NCBI GenBank assembly: GCA_017562135.1
Contig: QEYB01000093.1
Location: 496,001 to 560,000 of the forward strand
From: Dipylidium caninum
Lineage: Eukaryota > Platyhelminthes > Cestoda > Cyclophyllidea > Dipylidiidae
Length of the DNA stretch: 64,000 bases
Direction of reading: 5' to 3'
The stretch's first letter is position 1, and the number at the start of each line of letters is the position of its first letter. Below, one piece after another: positions 13,601 to 24,719 of this stretch. The position numbers were made by a program, and so were the translations under genes. Under the pieces are notes generated by a model, which saw nothing but the letters and a program-made list of their open reading frames with translations, was not told where the DNA came from and did no database searches.

Positions 13601-16600
13601 CGCTGTAGCAGCCATTTCAAATAGTGGGCGAAAAATTTGAGATCACTAGCCGCAAAATTGCATAAGACATTCATTTGGTTGTCCCAATTTGGCCCAAATG
13701 TTCGGCGAAGACTAACGATAAAAGGCAACAATCACTAAATTTGGCGGTGTCGTAAATGTTATAAACGTGGGATTCACAAGATAGTAGATCGAAATAATGG
13801 AATTTTTTGAGGAATAACGTCATGAACATCCTGCGAATTTGAGTGAGTTAAAGCGAAGAGTCAGCGAGATATCAAAGACTTCGGCGCTACCATAGTAAAC
13901 GAAACTGGGATCGAGAAGCCGCAAAAGTGGCCAAAACGAAAAATTTTGAAACATAATATAAACACCATGGAAAGTCTGAGAGAATAAAAAACATCCATGT
14001 AATCCGAATACAAGAGAATTGATTTTGATATTAAAACGACTCTGTCAGTTGAACAGAACAGACACTCAAATTAGTTGAATTTTACAAATGAGTTTCAATG
14101 CCTATCACCGAGCCTGCTTGCATATGAAGGTAAGTGAAGTTTCGTCATTATCACATGCGAGATGATTAACAGATGCAGAAGGAATGAAAATTGCCCAACA
14201 ATGGACGCCATACCACATAGCCACCAATGTACATATGTCACACAGGCAAATTTCCAAAGGAATGTTAATATTTGCAACATTTCTCAGCGAAACTATGATA
14301 GATCACCGACACCATTAGTATTTTCTCGGAACGAACTGGTGTCGTCTGTCAAGGTTGAAGGAAAATTATTTGTTTCCATAAAGCCGCAGAAATATAAAAA
14401 CGAATGACGGTAGAAAAAAAATACAAATACTAGCAAGGAGCAAATCTGAGAAAATATCGTTAAAACAAGCACCAACTAGTGCAACATGCACGATGACATT
14501 ACGTTCTGAAACGGCTTGGAAGAATTTTCATCACACACAATAATAAAAAGGATGTCTGGAGTTTATACAAAAAAAGAAATTCAGGGCAGCCTATTTCTGA
14601 AACATCCCCTATGAGAAGCTGATAACGATGAAAAACGGTTGTGTCCGAAAAAAATCAACAACTAGTAGTGTGATCTTTTAGGGGAAAATCCAAATAATTT
14701 GTAATTCAGCAAAAAATAGGAGCAAAACCATTTGACGATAAATCAAAGTAACCACGGGCAAAGTGGGGCTTTTAACTGTAGCAGTGCCTTAACAGTGAAT
14801 AAATTATATGAAGCATGGATGCAGGCATGACAGTCAAGTAAAGACCAGCACGATAACTTGTAGCAATGACGCTTGCGTTAGACTCAGGAGTGTAGGCAAA
14901 CCCGAAAAAGCTTTCAATTTTATCTTTACAACGAATAATTCCGATTAAGTAATAAGTTGACCCAAATAAAGTTGAAATTACCAAGGTAGTACCTAAATGA
15001 GTGTTGATAAGTAGATTGCCTTACACTACTAAGATTTTCTCCTGCAGCGACCAAAAAAGCCAAACATCTGAAATATTCATTTTTCTCGATTCCTTCGACT
15101 TAACCGAAAAGTAACTTATCATATTTGCCGCTAAGTATGCAGTCACAAATTAGATTAAATACTGCTACAAGATGCAGACTACGAAAATAAAGAAATTCCG
15201 ACTAGTGATAGTGGTCCACACAACGGTGAATCAATTTGATTAAAAGCAAACATCGAAATTCGGGAACAATTAGATATCTGAATGATTTATAAAAATGTAG
15301 CTAAGAGATATAACAGGTAAAAGCAATTCAGAACCTCAATCGAGACGTGTCAAAATAGGTGGCTGTATAAAAGTCGCCAAATGTCGGAAAAAAACTATCA
15401 GAGGTTCTTAAAATACATAGTTTGAAACAGTAAATATGCGGAATTCGAACATCTAAAAAAAACTTTTACTTCTTCGTCGACCTCAGGTTAACATACATCA
15501 CCTATTAACTACTAGTTATTGTTAAAACTAAGCGGAACAAGAGCAGGAAATTAATTAAATACAATACAAACCAATAATAAAAAAAATAATCGTTAAAATT
15601 AAAAAATCCCACACATAAGTGATACGCAAAAATCTAAAAATAAAGCTACCTGGTAGCAACGAAATTTTTGAAGACATCTTCAGCGGAAGCAGCCTGGCGT
15701 AGGGCCTCAAGCCAAAGGGCATTTGCTCGACCACAGTGATGGTACGCACGTTTGAGGCGCTCGTGCAGCCGTGCTAGACGACGGCTGGTCAATGAGGCCG
15801 GATCAAGTCCCGCTCCTCCACCGGATCGGGTGCGCTGCACCCACCTTGCAGCCGGTCCACCAGCAAAACTGCTCTTCCCGATACTTGTGGTCTGCAGAAA
15901 AAGACGAAATGTCGGTTGATAGAGAGAATAATATATTTGTGTAAATAAGTTCAACCGATGATCTTATTACCTAGATTTAAAATGGTTCAGTATTAGATTA
16001 GTACTATGGCAGCAAGTCTTTCAGTCCTTTTGGTTTAAATTCAAGATTCTGCCACCAGAAATCAAATCTTTACTTCGGTGAGGACAGGGGCTTTATTATA
16101 TTGAATGGATGTCAATAAGATAAGACTAGTATGTCAGGTTGGTAGTACATTGCTTAAGAAAACAAAAGTTATGTATGTTTTTACAAAAGTGCTCAGTACA
16201 ATGGCGCAGAAAGGAGTGCAAGAGTACAGCTGCTAAAAAAGCGAATAATCATACTTTCGAAACAATCACATCCAATCGAGAGCGAAGAGGATGCTCGGCC
16301 TCCACTTGCTGGTTCAAATTATTAACTTCCTGAAAAACAGCAGAATAGTTACACATCTTAGAAATATATGCCTTTTATCCAAAAGACGTACAATTATAGG
16401 AAATCATTAAATGACAATAGTCTTTTTTAAACCTACATGTTGACAAACTTAACAGGGGGGTCCATGTGGCCAACATCAGCAAGGAAAAACGTACCGATAA
16501 AACTGCATTGAGCTCCTCTTCGTCTTCGACATACTCGAGATAGCGTTTGCTCAAAGAAAAGTACCGAGAACGTAATCGGCTGATTGGCGATGCGGTACGC

Positions 16601-17443
16601 AGAATAGATCTGGGAACTTCAACCAGACCGTAGCCCATAAATAAAATTACCAACAAGAGACCCCAGGTATTACTGGTCGTAATTAAGAGGACTTTGAGAG
16701 ACGAGCTAAATCATTTGGAAGAAAAACGTATAAAGCAAGAAGTCTAAAGTAATTTTGGATTATTAAGCGCAAATTCCTACAAAACGCGGTTTTTTGTTTA
16801 CGCTAGTCACAAAAGGGTCAACAGGTGATCAAAGTATAATAAAAGTGGCAGCTGGGTGGCAAAGTGGATAAGATGAGGGGTTTATTTCAATAATTTATCC
16901 TTACGTATCGAAATAAATAGCCCTTTTAACGAGAAGATATATCATTACACAAATGAATATTAATAGGTAAGATCCGTAGATTATAGCATTGTCTACGATA
17001 GCCGATCGCAACTTTCCGAGGAAGGTAAACTCTCCAGAACCTGCATATGACTCCATTATAGGAAGAATAATCCTGTAGATAAAGAATTATAAATAAATCA
17101 TTACCAAGTAAGTAATTGTGAGACCCAGTAAATGATAAACCAAAAAAGGGTCAAGGTATGCAAATCAACATAAAAAGAAGCTGATGTTAAATTGTCCGTC
17201 ACATCAAACGCCAGACCATATTGGTAACAAAAAGTCTGCTTTAATAAATGTAAATAAGTGAAGACATACCGAGGATATGTCAAGTGGGAGCACAACAACA
17301 AACAACAGGGAAATTAACCAGCCGACAGTATACGAGACGGTACATACGACAGGTTGCTTCTTCCATTGCCCGAAATAATAGGACAAATACAAAACAAGCA
17401 AACAAGATGCACAAATGAGAGCAATAAAGGTCCAGTAGGCCAT
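7690..17443 (-). CDS. LMBRD2: LMBR1 domain-containing protein 2 (LMBRD2), complete
   Basis: Eleven exons join in phase from ATG 17443 to TGA 7690: 17443-17270, 17235-17105, 17072-16905, 16705-16495, 16329-16255, 15891-15650, 13175-12887, 10543-10410, 9974-9532, 8572-8456 and 7910-7690. They give 734 residues; human LMBRD2 has about 695. LMBRD2 is a multipass membrane protein of the LIMR family linked to beta-adrenergic receptor signalling. Matches in order are QWKKQ then LPLDISS near residues 26-58, YWVSQLLTW near 100, GYGLVEVPRS near 180, a coiled stretch LEALRQAASAEDVFKN near 325, SFEWYW and VVWSECTF near 360-400, and MLCRLTPSLCVNFLCL then FIADGFNIYFP near 476-550. The C-terminal tail is charged and divergent. 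No frameshift was needed. Exon 2 may start three bases earlier (17238). Confidence 0.95.
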
Positions 17444-18011
17444 TTATCTAAAAACCAGCATCATTAAATGTAGTGCGCACTAAATAAGTAAGTTTAAAGC
17501 GCGTAACCGGTGTAATTATACAAATTAGAATTGAGCATTTGCAAGGAAGCTACATACATACATATATCAAAAAAAATTCATAAACTCCGAAACAAATATT
17601 TATTTCACAGTGCTGATGATATATGTCAGTTTAATAGACCAAGAGAAAAAGGTTCCCGCAAGGAATTTTTAACAGTATTTAAAACGCTCATAATTACAGT
17701 ACAGCAGAAGGGTAAGTTATTATCTGATAGCAAAAAATTTTCTGGATTCAGTATAATCTCACGATGATAAATGATGCGTTTACAACTCACAGGCAACATG
17801 TAAAGTAAAGGAAAAGGCCTTGTGCATTAAAGCCAAATAGTAACCGACAACGAGTGATATAACTCGCGACAATGGTTAGGGCAGCACATGTCCTAATTGT
17901 CAAGCATGAGTTAATCGACTCCGAACAAACTCATGAAAATTTCCGCGATTGACAAAATTAATTCACAAAACTGATGTCTCGTAAATTTCGGAGGAAGAAG
18001 AGTAACTCACC

Positions 18012-18092
18012 TCGCACTTGTAGCGGGATATGAAGAGCTTCGAGGTCCCACACGTCCATAAGTTGCACAGCTTGACCACGTCAACATGTAGG
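18012..18092 (-). other. Possible orphan exon beside the right arm edge
   Basis: Between TTTAG and a consensus GTGAGT donor lies a 27-codon open stretch containing VVKLCNLWTCGTSKLFISRY. It is upstream of the LMBRD2 start on the same strand but does not resemble LMBRD2, and it could be a 5' untranslated exon. It sits about 40 bp outside the repeat arm. Openness this short is expected by chance fairly often. Confidence 0.2.
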
Positions 18093-18431
18093 GGTTCTAA
18101 AGACACAGATCGATCGGTGCTTGCACAAAACGCAAAATCTCAACTTTGTGTGGCACAGGTGCAGACGGAGAACACGCGAAGAAGGGGATATAGAGAATAA
18201 GGCAACCCGCGATCCGATTGTTAATCAAACCGGAGAAGAAACGAAATTCTTTGCCACCAAGACGTAATTTGTTCTGAATGCCACGCGTTTCGCCTACGTC
18301 AAAGGCGATAATTGTGAAAACACTACTTTGAAACGATTCATGAGACCGCACCGGTGTTGCCACTAAACGCAACGGCCATGTAGTACACTCCGCTTCTGTG
18401 CTCCACAATTTATTGCAGGTCGCTTCCTCCA

Positions 18432-18947
18432 TTAGTTAAACGATGCTATATTTGTACATGTGTGGCTTTCGAGGTCGTTGAACCAAGTGCATGTGTGAGG
18501 TGCCACCTCGCCTTTGACAGCAATTGCATTAATTGTGCGTGATAGAGATTCTATTACTCCGCCCACCACTGTCTGAAGGTGATGTGGGTAAATGTTTGGA
18601 GGAGGCGAATTCCTCCTAGGAGTCGTCTCCACCAGACGCAGTGCTTGAGCAAAGCTGAAGTAGAGGATCCGACAGGAGCCTCGGCGTCCAGCTTGACAAC
18701 ATCTTACGCCCAAGTCATTGGTGAGGTTTCTTCGTAGCGTGTATGAATCCATGTGCGGCACGAATTTCCCGTTTGTGAACGATTGTTTGGTACGGCAATG
18801 TGACCTGTACGTGACCTTCACACACGTTCGCTGCGTTCGAGTAGGTTTGGGTATGGTTTTATCGTTAGTTGCATTGGAGAGCGTCCATTGCTTTGAGATA
18901 GTGACTTTGACTTCTAGATGATTTCGAAGTTGGGCACTCGGCCACAA
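18432..18947 (-). other. Unexplained open frame upstream of SLC35B3 (right arm; partial match 3258-3647 in left arm)
   Basis: A 171-codon frame is open on the minus strand here; the left arm has the same frame shortened to 129 codons by an indel. I recognise no domain, signal peptide or membrane segment. It has no convincing splice context and may be chance openness in a promoter-proximal region. Conservation between arms says nothing because the whole arm is nearly identical. Confidence 0.15.
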
Positions 18948-19552
18948 TTTTCAGTGTCGCCTGCTTAATTCACTTTATCTCTGTTGCTTCTTGTTTGCAA
19001 TATCTGCTTTTTCAAATCCTTTAGACGAGTAGCATGTTCTTACCCACTAATTGCAGTCCAGGTGCATGACTAAATTGCGTCGACGTGGAGCACAATATAG
19101 TTTTGTTGTGGTTGCTGGCATGGCGCATGGTAAAATTTGTGATTGCGCGTTTCGGCCTTCTATCAATTCACGTCATCCGTGTATCTGAGCATTGTTCCAG
19201 ATCCAACTTTTATCTCCTTTACATGCGAAAGGGGCTACCTCACAGTTGCAGCCATGTCGAACACGGATACAGCGGAGGGTGCGTGTTGATTTGTTCAATA
19301 GATCTGCCATCAATCATGAGCGCAAAATGTTAACATACTGCGATATCTCTTTTTTTTCTCTTTCTCTCTCTCCATCTCTTCTCTCTGTCTCTTTTGCCTC
19401 CTAACTCGCATCGCCTCCCACACCCGCGTGTAGGAGGTTTTTTTTTTTAAATATTGCATCCGAGTATTTTCTTAGCGGAATTCTCATTGCCTTCATACTG
19501 GAGAGAATGTCTTGGTAACATTTTAGCTTCATCCTTTCCTGGGGGAGAACAG

Positions 19553-22500
19553 ATGTCCGGCGGTCAAGTGCTTATTTTCGGGCTAGATGTGTTCCCATCT
19601 TCCGAAGGCTGTATTTTCATGATTGGTTCCGCCGGCATCTTTGCCTTCTACCTCGTCTACGGCCTTGTGCAGGTGAGAGATCAATGGTTCTATCAGTAGC
19701 AGCTGGTAGCATAATAAGAAGCACGGTAAGCAGGCTTTAAGGCAACATTGGAGACTTATTTGCACAACTTGCCATGTGATGAGGATTTTTTTCCTCGTCT
19801 CCCAAGTAGTAAATATTTGCCACCTCTTAGGAATATCTCTTCAAAATATCCGGATTCAGCGAGCACTTCATGGCAATAACTGCTTACCAGTTCCTTCTTT
19901 ACGCAGTTATATCGTACATTGAAGGCAAGATATCTAATGTAACCTACCATAAGAAGTAAGGATGTATCTAACACACTTGCTCCGTAGCTTTCCGCCTTGG
20001 CTCTACTGTTCCGCTGGGATAACGACGTTAGGAACCATCCTCCTTTCTAACGCCCGCCGTCGTCTACCTCAACTATCCCACCCAAGTCATCTGCAAGTGC
20101 TGTAAAACTCATTCCCGTCATGGTTCTTGGCAGCGTCATTCAGAGTATGTCATTATGTTCTAATTTTCGATCGCACGATGCATTTGTATGAACTTAAAAT
20201 GAGTGGATAGCTTTGGCGACGTATTTTAAGTCAAGCTGTCATCCGGTGCGGGGGTTAATCTCCTCTCGATGGTCTTTGTGTCTCTTTTTGAGGGTGTGAC
20301 TGTTGAGAGAAGCGTTGGTGGTGTAGGTGGAGGGTGTTTAGGTGATGTAGACGAAACCTCGCAAATCGAGTTGTCGGCGTGATTGTCGGATTGTTTATTT
20401 TGAAAGTGTAAGCATTTAATGGTCCTGTTAGCAGGAGTGAGTTATTTTCGCCGATCCCTCAGGGGGTGTGCTGCGATCCTGCCTTGCGACATGTTGCACG
20501 CTTTGATGAGTTGCAATGCGCCGGGTGGGGCATTTGTCCCCCGACTCACCGCTTGTTTTTGTCAGGTCAAGGGCCCCACGGAGAGACTTGTCGACTGTGT
20601 GCAACGGGAATTAGAAATGAGAGGCATGCTAATGCTTGAATTGTTTGTTCCTTAGGAAAGAAAGTATCGTTGGGTGGACTACTTCTCCGTCGTCTGTATG
20701 ATCGTCGGCCTGATATTCTTCATCCTGACAGATGTCAGTGTGCAGCCTAACTTCAACCCTCGAGGTATTGCTCTTTGTTGCATTCGGAGGCGGGATCATG
20801 GCTCGAGAGAAGCTCTCCGAATGCCGGTAGAGGTTTAGTAAGATGTTGGCAGCTAGTTTGACATTTGTGCGGCTGCGCTGTCTTCTTGCGAGTCGAACGA
20901 CGAGGTTAAGGCAGTTGGTGGAAGGCGGTGAGAAGGAGTGAGGAAGTGTGGCCACGCGAACACCACGATTAGAGGGGAAGAGTGTTGTGAGGCCCCAGTT
21001 AGCTACTCCGTGGAGAAGTTGGTGTCGAGGTTGTGTGGAGGTGCTGCAGCATCTGTCGCATGTAACGGTTGAGAGCCATGCATTGCATTGGTAGTGAAGC
21101 GTACGCAGGTGCGAAGAGTCTCTCTCTTTCCCTCTGCAGGTATTATTGCCATCACTGTGGCTCTCGTCTGTGACGGCTACGTGGGTAATCTTCAGGAGTT
21201 TGGCGATGAAGTCCTACCAGATCCCCGCTCTTCAAGTCGTACGTGCCTCACATGTGGGGATTTTGGGAACTAGTTTAATTGCCGCACGACAAGCGGTTGA
21301 GAGTGAGGGCGAAATGGCTCCTCTGGTGTGGGGAGAAGGTGCTCACGCCTGACAAGAAGCCGCCTGGCTTCTGGTAGTACAATCTGATGAGGAGAGAGTC
21401 TCTTTCGGATGCCAGGATGGTGCTCAACACTTGTTTCCATTTCAGCTGACTTACTCCTATTCCTTTGGGTTTGTCTTGCTGCTCCTCCTACTCATCGTCA
21501 CCAAGAGGCTGATTCCCTCCATTGTGTTTTTCTACGGGGTGCGTAAATGACTCGGAATTTGGCGATTCTTTTTCCCTTAATAGGTGGCTTGGTTGTTCTC
21601 TCTCTCTCTCTCAAGCTCTCTCCTCTCCCTTTCTCTCCGTCTCTCTCTTTGTGCCTTCTTTCTCTCCCCTTCTCCACGACCGCCGAGCTGAAATGTCCAC
21701 TTTTTTCGCATTTCTGTTGTAGAATATGAAGGCTACTTTCTTGTGGATCATGCTCTTCGTGTGTTCTGGATACTGGGGACTGCAATTTTTCCTTCTCCTG
21801 GTGAACCACTTTGGTGCACTGCTGGCCGTCACGGGTAGGTTGCGACCTGTACTATGCGGACATTCGCCCCTTCTCCCTCTTCCCTCCTGCTCTCCCTCCC
21901 CTCCCCTCCCCTCCCCTCCCCTCCTCTCCTCTCCTCTCCTCTCCTCTCCTCTCCTTCCCTGTCCCCTCGCCCCACACTCGCTACCGGCACGGGTTGTTGC
22001 TGGAGGCGAACGGTCACCTTCGTGCTCCTAGTGGGAGGCGACTTGGGAGGCAGAGGGGTGGAATGCATCCCGACGTCTGCTCCACGCCACTGGCACACAG
22101 CCGCCTCGTCGTCTGCGCCCAGTAGGCACTGGGGGTTGGCGTTTAACGCCCCCGTCCACACCCTTGAGTACACCCGCATGGGGATGGCGGCTCTAGTCAC
22201 CTTGAGCCAACTGTGGAAGGTGTGGAGCGATTTGCACCGGCGTAGTTTTGGCTGCTGCCACTGCCCCAGTGGGCGGTGGGAGTAACGAGCGGCGAGGATC
22301 ACTGGCCTCTTCTCTTTTGTTCCCCTTCAGTGACTACTTTTCGCAAGGCCTTGACCATCATTCTTTCATTCGTCTTCTTCCGGAAGCCCTTCTCCATGCA
22401 GTGAGTCTCGTCTCCTTTTTGTTGCATAACTTGGCACTTGGAGGTAAGGTTTCTTTGGGGAGCCGGTGCGTTCTCACAGTGGCAGTGTGTGATGAAGTGT

Positions 22501-22946
22501 CGTGGGCGGATTGGCGCCCCACGTCTGCTAATTCAAGTCAGGTATGGGGTAGGTGGAGATGAAATCACGTCAATTGTGCCCCGCTTCCGAGCGGAGGCGC
22601 CAACGCTTTGACCTCGTCTTGTTGACGACGGACTGGGGAGGTGACGGCGGCAATAGCACCTTGGATTTAGCGCTTGACGGGTCTTAGATGACTGAATTGC
22701 TGCTGCACTGTGAAGTAGTTGGAAGAGGAGCTGACCCGCTTCTGCTGTTTAGCAGTTTGTGTACCACTGAGACACAACTCACATGACTCTTCTCTTCATA
22801 CTTACTCAAACCAGCTCAACTTTCTTAGGTATTTGTGGTCCGGGAGCCTGGTAACAGTCGGCATACTCCTGCACAACTACTCCAAAAGCCGGAAAGCGCA
22901 GGTGTCAGTGGACGCAGAGGCGAAACAGGACAACCAGAGTGTGTAA
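19553..22946 (+). CDS. SLC35B3: PAPS transporter SLC35B3-like, right copy, all nine exons
   Basis: Exons are 19553-19672, 19831-19955, 19988-20144, 20656-20764, 21140-21238, 21446-21538, 21723-21834, 22331-22400 and 22829-22946 (TAA). After removing four apparent one-base gains (two in exon 3, one each in exons 4 and 5, judged against the left arm) the length is 332 residues; human SLC35B3 has about 400, with longer ends. It is a drug/metabolite-superfamily transporter predicted to carry PAPS into the Golgi for sulfation. Matches include GIFAFYLVYGLVQ, YLNYPTQVICKCCKLIPVM, VALVCDGYVGNLQE, YSYSFGFV, HFGALLAVTVTTFRKALTI and LWSGSLVTVGILLHNYSK. Exons 8-9 lie outside the recognised arm. The start is the ATG giving MSGGQVLIFGLDV, which aligns with the human region before the first membrane helix; an upstream 5' exon is possible. 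Confidence 0.92.
21890..21957. repeat. CTCTC/CTCCC polypyrimidine minisatellite (right arm)
   Basis: This tract is the counterpart of 118-187, inside intron 7 of the right SLC35B3 copy. A second purine/pyrimidine tract (CTCT-rich) occurs near 21598-21675 and is matched at about 400-480. Confidence 0.95.
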
Positions 22947-22989
22947 ACTCAAATGCCCACCCCCTTCCCCTTCTCCCTCCCTGTGTGTG

Positions 22990-23014
22990 GTGTGTGTGTG
23001 TGTGTGTGTGTGTG
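22990..23014 (+). repeat. (GT)n microsatellite
   Basis: Pure GT dinucleotide run just after the SLC35B3 stop codon, in the likely 3' untranslated region. Confidence 0.95.
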
Positions 23015-24719
23015 AGTAGTTCGGGGCATGTTCTACTTGCCTCCCCCGTGTCCTCTTTACACAGGTTTTTGTGGTACTGACACTTGCATTGACTGTGGCC
23101 CTGGGCAAACAACACAGCGACGCAGTGGAAGTGGGAGGGGAGAGGAAGTGGCAAACGTCTACTTGATGCGGCGCAAAGCCGTGCATACATGCAGTAGCTT
23201 TCCAGTCGGTTACGAGTCGAAAGAGGGCTCAAAAGCATAAGGCCTGCAGCAGTGTCCTTTCACCTTCTTGTGGCTTCACTTCAAGTGATGTGATGATTTC
23301 GTGTGTGTTGGCGAAAGGTGTCGGTGTGGAGGCGGGTGAAGTGGGATAGAAGACGAGGAGGGCATGGTGCGGGAGGATTGTTGTCGCGTATCGCCCGGTG
23401 CCTGTCTCAGAAAGCTGCCAATTGCCATACGATTATTATGTGGTTTCAAACTTCGTTAATTCATTCATGAGCGTATCTACTTAGATGACGTGACATCTGG
23501 TTACCTTAACATTTATTTTTGGGAGCAAGTTTTGATATATCAGAACACAACGCAACTCTAAGTATAGAATTCATGTCCATGCATCGTAAGGTCCGTTAGG
23601 TCCGGCGAGAATGTGCATAATCTCAGTTCCCGACGAAAGGAGAAAACGTCCCTCTTCCGTATCGTTTGCATGCATTCATCCCCCGTTCTCTTCTGACGTG
23701 TTCGAGATATACTGGGGCACTGACCTCAGCCCCAGCACAATGGCTGGGTGTACCCCCGGGAGGAGTGACCCAGGCCTTAGCTCCCATGGCCAGCTCTCCA
23801 ATCTCGGCGGTCGCCACTAGCTGGCCCCTCGGCCCACAAATATGATCCGCGCTGTGAGTCCTCCTCGTCACTAATTAGATATCAAGTCATTGGGCTACGC
23901 TAAGATAGTTTATAGTTACTTCCTTGAATCATGCGGCTTGAGCTTTATCATCGGGGCCGTCTGATTTGCTACCTTGGTCAGATCTTCGCGGTCGTGGAAA
24001 TCGTAGACGCACTACGGTTAACGGCGACCGATTTCAGTGTCGACAATCTTTGCGCCTCGACCACTGTTTTGGAGGCTTATAGTGCTTAGCCGCTCCCCAA
24101 GTAGGATGACGTTGAAGCAAGGACGCTTCATCATTACTGATATCATATCCAGTAGTCCGACCCTATGTCTGTGGACGTTTGCTCGTCGCGTAATTCTTAA
24201 TTCCTTCAAAGTAATATGCATGTAACAAGAAATGGCGAGAAGTAGAAACATGCAAGGGATTCCATTTGTTTTCTAAGTGAACAAGGCTCTTCGTCGTCCG
24301 AATGATTTGAATGACTATGAAAAATGGTCGGTCGATGCATAGACCTGCCACTTCTGCGCTCCCTGGGTGCAACCCTTCAGGTATGTGCCTTATTTGTTTC
24401 AAAAAATTGATGTATTCATAATTCCCCGATTTTGGAATGCTCAATTTTCAAATACATGCTAGTTAGCGCCCCGTAGGCAAAAAACATTTGTTTTGGTTTC
24501 GGATGAAATGCTACCGAACTCATAATTCACCAACGTTAATTCTTCTTCCTTTCAACGTAAATTTTATTTCGATTACTTTATTTAAATAGTGGTACTTGTA
24601 CACAAAACGATGGCATGGTTAATATGCGACATCTTCACATCTAATGGAATACTTCTAATACTGTGCATTTTTTGTTTTAACTTGTTGGCCGCTCTTTCAT
24701 TTTCGTCTTCCCCTCGCAG
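23015..24719. other. Intergenic between SLC35B3 and the CLK kinase
   Basis: No frame in this 1.7 kb shows family resemblance or a convincing splice context. It should contain the SLC35B3 polyadenylation site and the promoter and first exon(s) of the CLK gene, none of which could be placed confidently. Confidence 0.6.

Larger units (their letters stand above)
18132..22076. repeat. Right arm of the large inverted repeat
   Basis: This is the reverse-complement partner of 1-3951. It begins at 18132, about 0.7 kb upstream of the LMBRD2 start codon and 1.4 kb upstream of the SLC35B3 start. The right limit at 22076 is only the point matching base 1 of the window, so the true repeat may be longer. 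The spacer between arms (3952-18131) is 14.2 kb and holds two single-copy genes. Confidence 0.97.

Noticed and set aside
19085..19333. Hydrophobic 82-codon plus frame upstream of SLC35B3
   Set aside because: Conserved between arms only because the arms are copies; no start context, splice site or family match.
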